Source of the DNA: Actinomycetota bacterium
GTDB taxonomy: Bacteria > Actinomycetota > Actinomycetes > Streptosporangiales > Streptosporangiaceae
Direction: 5' to 3'
DNA length: 33,032 nt
Assembly (NCBI GenBank): GCA_003164955.1
Contig: PLRW01000084.1
Coordinates: 219 to 33,250, forward strand
Positions 24,868-31,938 of the stretch are shown here, in pieces; the first letter of the stretch is position 1, and each line of letters begins with the position of its first letter. The notes below the pieces were generated by a model. That model was not told where the DNA came from, did no database searches, and saw only the letters and a program-made list of their open reading frames with translations. A program made the position numbers and the translations under genes.

Positions 24868-24888
24868 CCGGCCCGTGATACGGGCCGG
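24868..24888 (-). promoter_or_regulatory. Hairpin in the hhyS 5' leader
   Basis: CCGGCCCGT-GAT-ACGGGCCGG is a perfect 9-bp stem with a 3-base loop, 60-80 bases upstream of the hhyS start codon. In a leader it could attenuate or stabilise the hhy transcript. Confidence 0.55.
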
Positions 24889-25061
24889 CGCTGCGTCTGG
24901 CAACCAGACATCTGATCGGGCCAGGACTAACTCATGCCGGCCCGTGTGAACGGCCCGTAGCCGGGCCCCGGCGTGAACGGCCCATTGAGCGACCCCGGCG
25001 TCGCGCACCATGGGCCGTGCTGTCACATCCGAGCAGATGACCATGGCGCTTACCCGCCTTC

Positions 25062-25093
25062 TGGTGCGCAGACACCATTGTGGTGCGCAGACA
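25062..25093. promoter_or_regulatory. Two 13-bp direct repeats, candidate activator site
   Basis: TGGTGCGCAGACA occurs at 25062-25074 and 25081-25093. The 19-base spacing is nearly two helix turns, so a bound protein would face the same side. It lies about 255-290 bases upstream of hhyS. Confidence 0.55.
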
Positions 25094-25333
25094 TCGACAT
25101 GGTAAACCCGGTGTAACCTAGGCCACAAGATATTGACGCCAGGCAACCGGACAGAACTGTCCTGTGCCCTGTGACGCGGCGCTCACCTTTTCGCCCGGGT
25201 CCGCTCACGCGCCGCACGCATTCGTGCGTGCACAGCCACATTACGGCTTTCTGCGGCGGCCCGAATCGAATAGCCTTGCCTCAGCCCAAACATGCGCCTT
25301 GGCGTGCTGCGTACGGCTTTGAGGAGAGATCCG

Positions 25334-25951
25334 GTGGCTGAGCCCGTTTGCGGTCCCAGTGGGGCCCCGATCGAGGTCATGCCTGTCGTCGTTCTCCTCC
25401 AGGTATTTCCCGCACGCCCCTCGTCCATACCGGACATCCGCGATTTCGTCCGCCGGTGCCTGGCCGAGTCGCCGCTCACCGAGGAGGGCAACCGCGAGGT
25501 CGGGGAAACCGTCTTCCGCGCGCTGCTCGACGCCGCCGGGCCGTCAGGGTCCATCCAGGTCGCGTTCCGTATCTTTCCGGAGCATGTCGAGGTGGACGTC
25601 CTGCATTCTGAGCTCCAGATCCCGTCCGGCCATGGCGGCGGCCCGGAGAGACGGCCGGATCCGGGTCCGGGCGGCGCCGCGCCGGCTCCCGCCCGCGCGG
25701 GGAGCGGCCGGCCGCAGATATCGGTGCCCGGTTCCTCGTTTGTCCGTCTCGGCGAGGACGGGCAGCCCGCCAGCTTTGCCGACTGGATGTCCGTCGCGCT
25801 GCGGCGGGAGGGACTGACCCAGGAGGCCGCCGCGCGGCTGCTGGGGGTGTCGGTCAAGACGGTGAGCCGGTGGGTCGGCGGCGCCACCGAGCCCCGGCTC
25901 CGGGACCTGCGGCGCATCCAGGAGGTATTCGGCGAGATCCCGCTGCAGTAG
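25334..25951 (+). CDS. HTH-type regulator with N-terminal sensor-like domain, divergent from hhyS
   Basis: The GTG at 25334 has GAGGAGAG just upstream and gives 205 residues; an ATG at 25292 lacks a ribosome-binding site. The N-terminal domain (about 1-95: IEVMPVVVLLQVFPARPSS, IPDIRDFVRRCLAES, VGETVFRALLDAAG, IQVAFRIFPEHVEVDVL) recalls anti-sigma/HATPase-like folds, but I cannot see ATP-binding boxes. A Pro/Gly-rich linker leads to a C-terminal XRE/Cro-type HTH (RREGLTQEAAARLLGVSVKTVSRWVGG). Its position between the structural operon and the hyp operon, with its own terminator, makes it the likely local regulator of hydrogenase expression. The signal it senses is unknown. Confidence 0.82.
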   Translation: MAEPVCGPSGAPIEVMPVVVLLQVFPARPSSIPDIRDFVRRCLAESPLTEEGNREVGETVFRALLDAAGPSGSIQVAFRIFPEHVEVDVLHSELQIPSGHGGGPERRPDPGPGGAAPAPARAGSGRPQISVPGSSFVRLGEDGQPASFADWMSVALRREGLTQEAAARLLGVSVKTVSRWVGGATEPRLRDLRRIQEVFGEIPLQ

Positions 25952-25999
25952 CGGGGCGGTCCGGGCGGCGCCGGATGTCCGTTTTCGCCGTCCTATTGG

Positions 26000-26041
26000 C
26001 CGGCCCGCGGGAAGAGAATTTCCCGGGCCGGAACATTTTTT
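26000..26041 (+). terminator. Intrinsic terminator after the HTH regulator
   Basis: CCGGCCC (26000-26006) pairs with GGGCCGG (26025-26031). The inner GGGAA/TTCCC continues the stem after a two-base bulge, and the run T6 (26036-26041) follows. It separates the regulator from the accessory operon. Confidence 0.85.
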
Positions 26042-26116
26042 CGCATGCCCATTTCAGTCACTTCTGTCCGGAAAGGCCACTGGACGCTGCCCTCACAAGT
26101 GTCCTACGGTGCTTAC

Positions 26117-26674
26117 ATGGCGGCTAATGAAGGGCGCCACCGGCTCGGCCCCAGCGGTGGCCGGCTCACGCTGCGTACATACCGCAGTGGCCTGGCGGCT
26201 CAGGCTGGGCATGACCTGACGATCGAGATCACCCGCTGGTCGGGCGAGCTGGATGGCGACGACGGCGCCCCGGATCGCCTCGGGACACGGATCGAGCTGG
26301 GTTCCCTGGTGGTCCGGGAGGGGACCGGCGGCCTCAAGCCGCTCAGCGACCGCGACCGCCGCGAGATCGCCGCGAGCGCCCTCAAACAGCTTCAGGCCGA
26401 CCGCTACCCGGAGGCGACGTTCAGCGCGTCGCAGTTCGTGCCGGATGACCGGGGCGGTGGCACCATCAACGGCACGCTGACGCTGCATGGCCAATCCCGG
26501 CCGCTCGCGCTGGTCGTCACCAGGAACGGTGACGGCCACTACCGGGCCGCCGCGACCGTGATCCAGTCCGAGTTCGGTATCAAGCCGTACTCGGGCATGT
26601 TCGGTGCGCTCAAGCTGCGTGACGCCGTGGACGTCGAGGTCGACATCGACCTCTCGGCGGCCAGCCGTGACTGA
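26117..26674 (+). CDS. YceI-family lipid-binding protein, no signal peptide
   Basis: The ATG at 26117 gives 185 residues starting MAANEGRHRLGPSGGRLTLRTYRSG. YceI landmarks are present: AGHDLTIEITRWSGEL (the conserved G-H-D), LKQLQADRYPEATFSASQF, INGTLTLHGQSRPLALVV and IQSEFGIKPYSGMFGALKLRDAVDVEVDI. YceI proteins are lipocalin-like barrels that hold polyisoprenoids or quinones and are usually exported. This one has no signal peptide, so it should stay in the cytosol. It opens the rightward hydrogenase maturation operon and overlaps the next gene by 8 bases. A role with menaquinone and the hydrogenase is inferred. Confidence 0.87.
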   Translation: MAANEGRHRLGPSGGRLTLRTYRSGLAAQAGHDLTIEITRWSGELDGDDGAPDRLGTRIELGSLVVREGTGGLKPLSDRDRREIAASALKQLQADRYPEATFSASQFVPDDRGGGTINGTLTLHGQSRPLALVVTRNGDGHYRAAATVIQSEFGIKPYSGMFGALKLRDAVDVEVDIDLSAASRD

Positions 26675-27275
26675 AGCGGGCGGCGCGGCGCCGCTGTTCG
26701 GGCGGCGGGCCGGCCCCACCGGGAGCCTGGCCGGCCAGGCGGCTGCGGTGGCCGAAGCCTGCCACGCGATGGCGGTCCGCTTCCATCGGGGCGGCAAGCT
26801 CGTCGTCTTCGGCACCGGCGGGGCCAGTGCGGACGCCCAGCACGTAGCGGTGGAGTTCGTGCACCCCGTGATCGTCGGCAAGCGCGCGCTGCCCGCGATC
26901 GCGCTGACCACCGACGTGGCCACGGTGACCGGCGTTGCCGCCCGGGACGGGGTCGCGGAGATCTTCGCGCACCAGATCCGCTACCTGGCGGCGCCCGAGG
27001 ACATCGCGCTCGGTATCTCCGCGGACGGCCACTGCGCGAGCGTGCTGGCCGGCCTGCAGACGGCCCGGGAGCTCGGGCTGCTGACGATTGCCCTGGCCGG
27101 CGGGGACGGGGGCGCGATGACCGGCCATCCGGCCATCGGCCATCTGCTGACCGCTCCATCGGACGATCCGCGGATCGTCAAGGAGCTGCAGGTGACCCTC
27201 TATCACCTGCTGTGGGAGCTGGTGCACGTCTTCTTCGAGCAGCCGGGTGTGCTCAGCGCCGGGGTCGTCACGTGA
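26667..27275 (+). CDS. SIS-domain protein 1 (GmhA-like), hydrogenase operon
   Basis: The GTG at 26667 overlaps the YceI stop by 8 bases and gives 202 residues. VVFGTGGASADAQHVAVEF is the sugar-phosphate-binding loop of a GmhA-like SIS domain; the His and Glu corresponding to H61 and E65 of E. coli phosphoheptose isomerase are kept. The C-terminal helix RIVKELQVTLYHLLWEL keeps the equivalent of H180, but has Lys at the Q172 position. SIS proteins bind or isomerise phosphorylated sugars or regulate by binding them. From memory, SIS genes recur in group 1h loci. The actual ligand is unknown. Confidence 0.87.
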   Translation: MTEAGGAAPLFGRRAGPTGSLAGQAAAVAEACHAMAVRFHRGGKLVVFGTGGASADAQHVAVEFVHPVIVGKRALPAIALTTDVATVTGVAARDGVAEIFAHQIRYLAAPEDIALGISADGHCASVLAGLQTARELGLLTIALAGGDGGAMTGHPAIGHLLTAPSDDPRIVKELQVTLYHLLWELVHVFFEQPGVLSAGVVT

Positions 27276-27586
27276 CCGCGCCCGCCTGCGAGCCGCCCGG
27301 ACCGGGCGCAGCCGCCGTCCGGGAGCCGCCCGCCCAGCAGACGGCCGCCGCCCAGCAGACGCCCGCCCCGGGCGCGGCGGCCGTGCCGGAGTGCTACGGC
27401 GACGTCTGCATCACCTGCTCCGACACCGCCGTCGAGGTCACCGTCGTCCGGTTGCTGCCCGATGGCCTCGCCGTGGTCGATACTGGGCAGGGCGAGGAAG
27501 AAGTCAGCGTCGCCCTGGTGCAGGCTGAGGCCGGGGACACAATCCTCGTGCACGCCAAGGAAGCCATCGCCGTCGTGGGGAGATGA
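27272..27586 (+). CDS. Divergent HypC/HupF-family protein with N-terminal extension
   Basis: The GTG at 27272 overlaps the SIS-1 stop as GTGA and gives 104 residues. The first ~38 residues are Pro/Ala/Gln-rich. The conserved part starts PECYGDVCITCSDTAVEVTV with C41, C46 and C49, followed by the HypC-like barrel (LLPDGLAVVDTG; GDTILVHAKEAIAVV). True HypC exposes Cys2 after Met removal to bind HypD and the Fe(CN)2CO unit; here the cysteines are internal. A GTG at 27383 would start the protein three residues before C41. A canonical hypC lies at 28932, so this protein probably has another task, perhaps cluster-specific iron delivery. Confidence 0.8.
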   Translation: MTAPACEPPGPGAAAVREPPAQQTAAAQQTPAPGAAAVPECYGDVCITCSDTAVEVTVVRLLPDGLAVVDTGQGEEEVSVALVQAEAGDTILVHAKEAIAVVGR

Positions 27587-27590
27587 CCCA

Positions 27591-28391
27591 GTGACGCGGC
27601 AGGACAACCAGGACCGGGCCGGCCCGGCCGGCCGGGCGAGCGGGGCGGGCGCGGCCCACGGCGCTCAGGGAGCGGCGGGTGGCGTCGAGTCGCTCTACCC
27701 GTTCCTCTATGCGGGCAAGTCCGCGGACACGACGGACATGTCCACCGTCCTGGCACACGTCCGCGCCTCCACCGTGGCCAAGATCGCCGAGATCATCGAG
27801 CTGAGGCAGACCGTCGGCGCGCGGGAAGGGGTGCGGCTGGCCCAGTGCGCGGCCGCGGCCGCGGACCGGTTCGCCGCCGGGGGACGCCTCTTCGCCTTCG
27901 GCAACGGCGGCAGTGCCACCGACGCCCAGCAGCTCGCGACCCTGTTCCTCAATCCCGGCGGCGATACCCCGCCGCTTCCGGCCTTCGGCCTGGCCAACGA
28001 CACGTCCGTCGTTACCGCGCTATGCAACGACATCGGCGTGGAGGTCGTGTTCGCCCGCCAGCTCGCCGCCCTCGGCGGCCGGAACGACATCGCGGTGGGC
28101 CTGTCCACCAGCGGGAACTCCGCCAACCTGGTGCGGGCGTTCGACGAGGCCAGCCGCCGGGGCATGCTGACCATCGGCCTGGCCGGATACGACGGCGGCA
28201 CGATGGCCGAGCTCGACAGCATCGACTACCTGTTCGTCGCGCCGTCCTCGTCGGTGCACCGGATCCAGGAGGCGCAGACGACCATCTACCACGTGCTGTG
28301 GGAGCTGGCCGTCGCCGCCCTCCGCCGTCCCGCCGGCGACGGCGGCCCCAGCGGCGCCAGCGGCGCCAGCGGCGCCGGGGCGACGTCATGA
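27591..28391 (+). CDS. SIS-domain protein 2 (GmhA-like), hydrogenase operon
   Basis: The GTG at 27591 gives 266 residues. A Gly/Ala-rich N-terminus precedes ESLYPFLYAGKSADTTDMST and the SIS domain: RLFAFGNGGSATDAQQLATLF, then VGLSTSGNSANLVRAFDEA. In the loop the GmhA zinc-site His and Glu are replaced by Gln and Leu, but the C-terminal helix RIQEAQTTIYHVLWEL has both the Q172 and H180 equivalents. This is the mirror image of SIS protein 1, suggesting a shared heteromeric site. The C-terminus is a low-complexity GASGASGAGAT tail from a 9-base repeat. The stop overlaps the next start as ATGA. Confidence 0.87.
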   Translation: MTRQDNQDRAGPAGRASGAGAAHGAQGAAGGVESLYPFLYAGKSADTTDMSTVLAHVRASTVAKIAEIIELRQTVGAREGVRLAQCAAAAADRFAAGGRLFAFGNGGSATDAQQLATLFLNPGGDTPPLPAFGLANDTSVVTALCNDIGVEVVFARQLAALGGRNDIAVGLSTSGNSANLVRAFDEASRRGMLTIGLAGYDGGTMAELDSIDYLFVAPSSSVHRIQEAQTTIYHVLWELAVAALRRPAGDGGPSGASGASGAGATS

Positions 28392-28903
28392 GCGGCCGGG
28401 TGCTCGTCGCCGGGGTGGGCAACATCTTCCTGGGCGACGACGGTTTCGGCGTCGAGGTCGCCCGGCGCATGGCGTTCACCGACCTGCCGGACGGCGTCCG
28501 GGTCGCTGACTACGGGACCAGCGGCATGCACCTGGCGTACGACATAGCCGGCGGGTACGACACCACGATCCTCGTCGACGCCGCCCCGCGCGGCGGGCCG
28601 CCGGGCACCCTGACCGTGCTGGAGGTGGGACCGGAGGACCGGCCCGATCTGGCCGCCAGCGCCGACGGCCCGCTGCCGGGCAGCCAGCTGTTCAACGCGC
28701 ACGGCATGCAGCCCGACGTGGTTTTCGGCGTGCTGGAGATGCTCGGGGCGAAGGCCGGGCGGATTCTGGTGGTCGGCTGCCAGCCCGCCAGCCTGGAGGA
28801 AGGCATCGGGCTCAGCGAGCCCGTCGCCGCCGCCGTGGACGAGGCCATCCGCGTCGTGACCACGCTGGTCGCCCAGAACGCCAACGGTTCGCAGGAGCCT
28901 TGA
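28388..28903 (+). CDS. Hydrogenase maturation endopeptidase (HybD/HyaD/HupD family)
   Basis: The ATG at 28388 gives 171 residues. VLVAGVGNIFLGDDGFGVEVA is the family N-terminus; the nickel-sensing acidic residue, Glu16 in E. coli HybD, is Asp here (GDDGFG). The other ligands are present in ILVDAAPRG (Asp) and FNAHGMQPD (His). The protease checks for inserted nickel and then cuts the C-terminal tail of the large subunit, here after H572 of HhyL. Its position in the maturation operon fits this substrate; no second hydrogenase is in the window. Confidence 0.93.
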   Translation: MSGRVLVAGVGNIFLGDDGFGVEVARRMAFTDLPDGVRVADYGTSGMHLAYDIAGGYDTTILVDAAPRGGPPGTLTVLEVGPEDRPDLAASADGPLPGSQLFNAHGMQPDVVFGVLEMLGAKAGRILVVGCQPASLEEGIGLSEPVAAAVDEAIRVVTTLVAQNANGSQEP

Positions 28904-28931
28904 TTGATGAGATTAATGAGGGGATGGTCCT

Positions 28932-29204
28932 ATGTGCCTCGGCATACCGGGTGAGGTGATCGAGCTCCTCCCGGACCAGCCGGATCTGGCCCGGGTCGAC
29001 GTGAGCGGTGTGCGTCGGGTCATCAACATCGGCCTGCTCGCCGATGACCTGCCCGTGCCCGGCGAGTGGGTGCTGATCCACGTGGGCTTCGCGCTGTCGA
29101 AGATCGACGAGGCGGAGGCCGCCATGGCGCTGCAGTTCCTGGAGGGCATCGGCCAGGCCTATGCGGACGAGCTGGAAGCGCTCGCCGAATCGCGGATCGA
29201 GTAG
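28932..29204 (+). CDS. hypC: Hydrogenase maturation chaperone HypC
   Basis: The 90-residue protein starts MCLGIPGEVIELLPDQP; Cys2 is the residue that binds HypD and the iron centre. VRRVINIGLLADDLPVPGEWVLIHVGFALSKIDE is the standard OB-like barrel with the conserved His-Val-Gly-Phe-Ala. HypC works with HypD to build Fe(CN)2CO and carries it to the large subunit precursor. The gene is followed 9 bases later by hypD. A GAGGGG ribosome-binding site precedes it. Confidence 0.95.
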   Translation: MCLGIPGEVIELLPDQPDLARVDVSGVRRVINIGLLADDLPVPGEWVLIHVGFALSKIDEAEAAMALQFLEGIGQAYADELEALAESRIE

Positions 29205-29213
29205 GGGCGGATC

Positions 29214-30356
29214 ATGAAGTTTGTTGACGAGTTCCGTGACGCGGACAAGGCGCACGCTCTCGCGGCGAAGATCGCCTCGCTCTGCGAGCCGGGCCGCCAG
29301 TACAAGCTGATGGAGGTGTGCGGCGGCCACACGCACACCATCTACAAACACGGCCTCGAGGACTACCTGCCCGAGTCGATCACGCTGGTGCACGGGCCCG
29401 GCTGCCCGGTGTGCGTGATCCCGATGGGGCGCGTGGACGACGCCATGGCCCTGGCGTCCGAGCCCGACGTGATCATGACGTCGTTCGGCGACATGATGCG
29501 CGTGCCCGGCAGCAAGGGCTCGTTCTTCGACGCCAAGGCGGCCGGGACCGATATCCGCATGGTCTACTCCCCGCTCGACTCGCTGAAGATCGCGCGGAAC
29601 AACCCGGGCCGGCGGGTCGTGTTCATGGCCATCGGCTTCGAGACCACGGCGCCGTCCACGGCCATGACGATCATGCGCGCGGCGGCCGAGAACCTGCCGA
29701 ACTTCTCGGTGTTCTGCAATCACGTGACGATCATCCCGGCCATCAAGGCGATCCTGGACTCCCCGGACCTGCGGCTGGACGGCTTCATCGGCCCCGGTCA
29801 CGTGTCCACGGTGATCGGCTGCCGGCCGTATGAGTTCATCGCGCGGGATTACGGCAAACCGGTCGTCACCGCCGGGTTCGAGCCGCTGGACATCCTGCAG
29901 TCGATCTACATGCTGATGCTCCAGCTGTCCGAGGGCCGCTCGGAGGTGGAGAACCAGTACTCCCGCGTGGTCCCGTGGGATGGGAACATGACCGCGCTGA
30001 AGGTCATCGGCGAGACGATGGAGCTGCGCCCCTACTTCGAGTGGCGGGGCCTCGGCTTCATCTCCCATTCCGCGCTGAGTGTCCGCGAGAAGTACGCGCG
30101 GTTCGACGCCGAGCTGCTCTTCGACGTGCCCGGGGTCCGGGTCGCCGACCCGAAGGCATGCCAGTGCGGTGAGGTGCTGAAAGGCGTCCTCAAGCCCTGG
30201 GAGTGCAAGGTCTTCGGCACCGCCTGCACGCCGGAGACGCCGATCGGCACGTGCATGGTCTCGCCCGAGGGCGCCTGCGCGGCGTACTACAACTTCGGCC
30301 GGATGAACCGGCACCGCGTGAAGGAAGCCGTGACCATCGAGGTGGGGAGGCCGTGA
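29214..30356 (+). CDS. hypD: Hydrogenase maturation protein HypD
   Basis: The 380-residue protein has the HypD hallmark motifs: MEVCGGHTHTIYKHGL, VHGPGCPVCVIP, IGFETTAPSTA and the C-terminal iron-sulfur ligands in ACQCGEVLKGVLKPWECKVFG and ACTPETPIGTCMVSPEGACAAYY. It holds a [4Fe-4S] cluster and, with HypC, is the scaffold on which Fe gets its CN and CO ligands. The stop overlaps the hypE start as GTGA. Confidence 0.97.
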   Translation: MKFVDEFRDADKAHALAAKIASLCEPGRQYKLMEVCGGHTHTIYKHGLEDYLPESITLVHGPGCPVCVIPMGRVDDAMALASEPDVIMTSFGDMMRVPGSKGSFFDAKAAGTDIRMVYSPLDSLKIARNNPGRRVVFMAIGFETTAPSTAMTIMRAAAENLPNFSVFCNHVTIIPAIKAILDSPDLRLDGFIGPGHVSTVIGCRPYEFIARDYGKPVVTAGFEPLDILQSIYMLMLQLSEGRSEVENQYSRVVPWDGNMTALKVIGETMELRPYFEWRGLGFISHSALSVREKYARFDAELLFDVPGVRVADPKACQCGEVLKGVLKPWECKVFGTACTPETPIGTCMVSPEGACAAYYNFGRMNRHRVKEAVTIEVGRP

Positions 30357-31573
30357 GCGCCAACCAGCCGGGCGCCCCCGGCGCCGCTGGCGCGCCCACC
30401 GGGGTGGACGAGGCCGCCGGCACCGGCGGCGGCGCACCCCGGGCCGGCTGGGTCGCCCGCGCCCTGCGCGAGCACGACGAGCACCACGACCATGAGCAGG
30501 TGCCCGACCGCGAGCAGCAGGTGCTCGACCGCATCGATCGCGCCCGGCGGCGCCGCCCCCGGGTCCGCGAAGAGCGCATCACGATGTCGCACGGTGCGGG
30601 CGGCAAGGCGACCGCGACCCTGATCGAGGCCATCTTCCTGGAAGCGTTCCGCAACCCGCTGCTGGAGCCGCTGGAGGACGCGGCGTCGCTCACGGTCGGC
30701 AGCGCGCGGGTCGCCCTCACCACCGACTCCTACGTGGTCTCCCCACTGTTCTTCCCCGGCGGGGACATCGGCGAGCTCGCTATCAACGGCACGGTCAACG
30801 ACCTCGCCGTGAGCGGTGCCACCCCGCTCTACCTGTCGGCTGGCTTCATCCTGGAAGAGGGCTTCCCGGTCGCCGACCTGACCCGGATCGCCGAGTCCAT
30901 GCGCGCGGCCGCGGCCGCCGCCGGCATCTCGGTGGTGACCGGCGACACGAAGGTCGTCCAGCGTGGCAAGGCCGATGGCTGCTACATCAACACCGCGGGT
31001 GTCGGCCTGCTGGACCGTGACGTCGCGTTCGGGGTCGCCCGCGCTCAGCCGGGTGACGCCATCATCGTCTCCGGCCCGATCGGCGACCACGGGGTCACCA
31101 TCATGCTGGCCCGCGGCGAGCTGGACATCGAGGCCGACGTCCAGTCCGACACCGCCCCGCTGAACGGCCTGGTGGCCGGGCTGCTCGACGCGGTGCCCGG
31201 CGTCCGGGCCATGCGCGACGCGACCCGCGGCGGCGTGGCCACGATCCTCAACGAGATCGCCAGGTCCGCCGACGTGGGCGTGCTGGTCAACGAGGACGAC
31301 ATCCCCGTCCGCGCCGAGGTCCGCGGCGCCGCGGAGCTGCTCGGCATCGACCCGATGTACGTGGCCTGCGAGGGCCGGCTGGTCGCCGTCGTGGCCGGGG
31401 ACCAGGCCGACCGGGCGCTGGCCGCGCTGCGTACTCATCCGCTCGGCACGCAGGCGTCGATCATCGGTCGCGTCACCGACGGGCCGCCTGGCCTCGTCCA
31501 CCTGAAGACCGCCTTCGGCGGGACGCGGATCGTCGATCTGCTGGTCGGTGATCCCCTGCCACGGATCTGCTGA
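30353..31573 (+). CDS. hypE: Hydrogenase maturation protein HypE with His/Arg-rich N-terminal extension
   Basis: The GTG at 30353 gives 406 residues. The HypE core starts near residue 78 (ITMSHGAGGKATATLIE), continues with LTTDSYVVSPLFFPGGDIGELA and NGTVNDLAVSGATPLYLS (PurM-like ATPase), and ends in PRIC. The terminal cysteine is carbamoylated by HypF and dehydrated to thiocyanate, the source of the cyanide ligands. The extra ~77 residues hold a Gly/Ala/Pro stretch and a charged block (ALREHDEHHDHEQV then RARRRRPRVREER). The histidine cluster could bind nickel or another metal, which is an inference. hypA follows 6 bases later. Confidence 0.95.
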   Translation: MSANQPGAPGAAGAPTGVDEAAGTGGGAPRAGWVARALREHDEHHDHEQVPDREQQVLDRIDRARRRRPRVREERITMSHGAGGKATATLIEAIFLEAFRNPLLEPLEDAASLTVGSARVALTTDSYVVSPLFFPGGDIGELAINGTVNDLAVSGATPLYLSAGFILEEGFPVADLTRIAESMRAAAAAAGISVVTGDTKVVQRGKADGCYINTAGVGLLDRDVAFGVARAQPGDAIIVSGPIGDHGVTIMLARGELDIEADVQSDTAPLNGLVAGLLDAVPGVRAMRDATRGGVATILNEIARSADVGVLVNEDDIPVRAEVRGAAELLGIDPMYVACEGRLVAVVAGDQADRALAALRTHPLGTQASIIGRVTDGPPGLVHLKTAFGGTRIVDLLVGDPLPRIC

Positions 31574-31579
31574 TGTGGC

Positions 31580-31936
31580 ATGCATGAGCTCGCGATCGCG
31601 GAGGGGCTGGTGGACGCCGTGACCGAACGGCTGCCGGGCACGAAGATCTCCGAGGTGCGCCTGGAGATCGGTGCGCTGTCCGGGGTGGTCGCCGACTCCC
31701 TGCGGTTCTGCTTCGACCTGGCCACCGAGGGCACGGAGCTGGAAGGCGCCAGCCTGCAGATCACCGAGCCCGGTATCCAGGTCGAATGCCGCACCTGCGG
31801 GGGGACCTTCGTGCCGGACGGCGCCGGCGGCTCGGGCGCCCGCGGCGTGCCGATCCTGCTCTGCCCGTGCGGCAGCGCCGACGTCAAGGTCCTGTCCGGC
31901 CAGCAACTCACCATCACCTCGGTAAAGGTGGCCTGA
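31580..31936 (+). CDS. hypA: Hydrogenase nickel-insertion protein HypA
   Basis: The 118-residue protein starts MHELAIAEGL; H2 and E3 are the nickel ligands. The zinc site is C70-x-x-C73 (VECRTCGG) and C95-x-C97 (LLCPCGS), the second pair one residue closer than usual. HypA hands nickel to the large subunit together with HypB. Only 2 bases separate it from hypB. Confidence 0.94.
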   Translation: MHELAIAEGLVDAVTERLPGTKISEVRLEIGALSGVVADSLRFCFDLATEGTELEGASLQITEPGIQVECRTCGGTFVPDGAGGSGARGVPILLCPCGSADVKVLSGQQLTITSVKVA

Positions 31937-31938
31937 TC

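Larger units (their letters stand above)
24809..25333. promoter_or_regulatory. Divergent control region between hhyS and its regulator
   Basis: These 525 bases hold no convincing gene. From left to right: a leader hairpin (24868-24888), repeated GTGAACGGCCC (24946-24956 and 24973-24983), two 13-bp direct repeats (25062-25093), a 14-bp palindrome GGACAG-AA-CTGTCC (25149-25162) and a hairpin GCACGCA-TTCG-TGCGTGC (25214-25231). The density of repeated and palindromic motifs fits a regulated promoter pair. Confidence 0.6.

Noticed and set aside
24733..25146. 137-codon minus-strand frame across the hhyS start and leader
   Set aside because: Overlaps hhyS in a different frame, no recognisable domain; better explained as control DNA.
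28345..28378. AGCGGCGCC 9-base repeats at the end of SIS protein 2 as a CRISPR-like or regulatory array
   Set aside because: Three short in-frame units coding a Gly-Ala-Ser tail; no spacers.
28812..30437. 541-codon minus-strand frame over hypC and hypD
   Set aside because: Same reason; HypD and HypC motifs are unmistakable on the plus strand.
30287..31906. 539-codon minus-strand frame over hypE and hypA
   Set aside because: Antisense to clear genes, low-complexity composition, no start signal.
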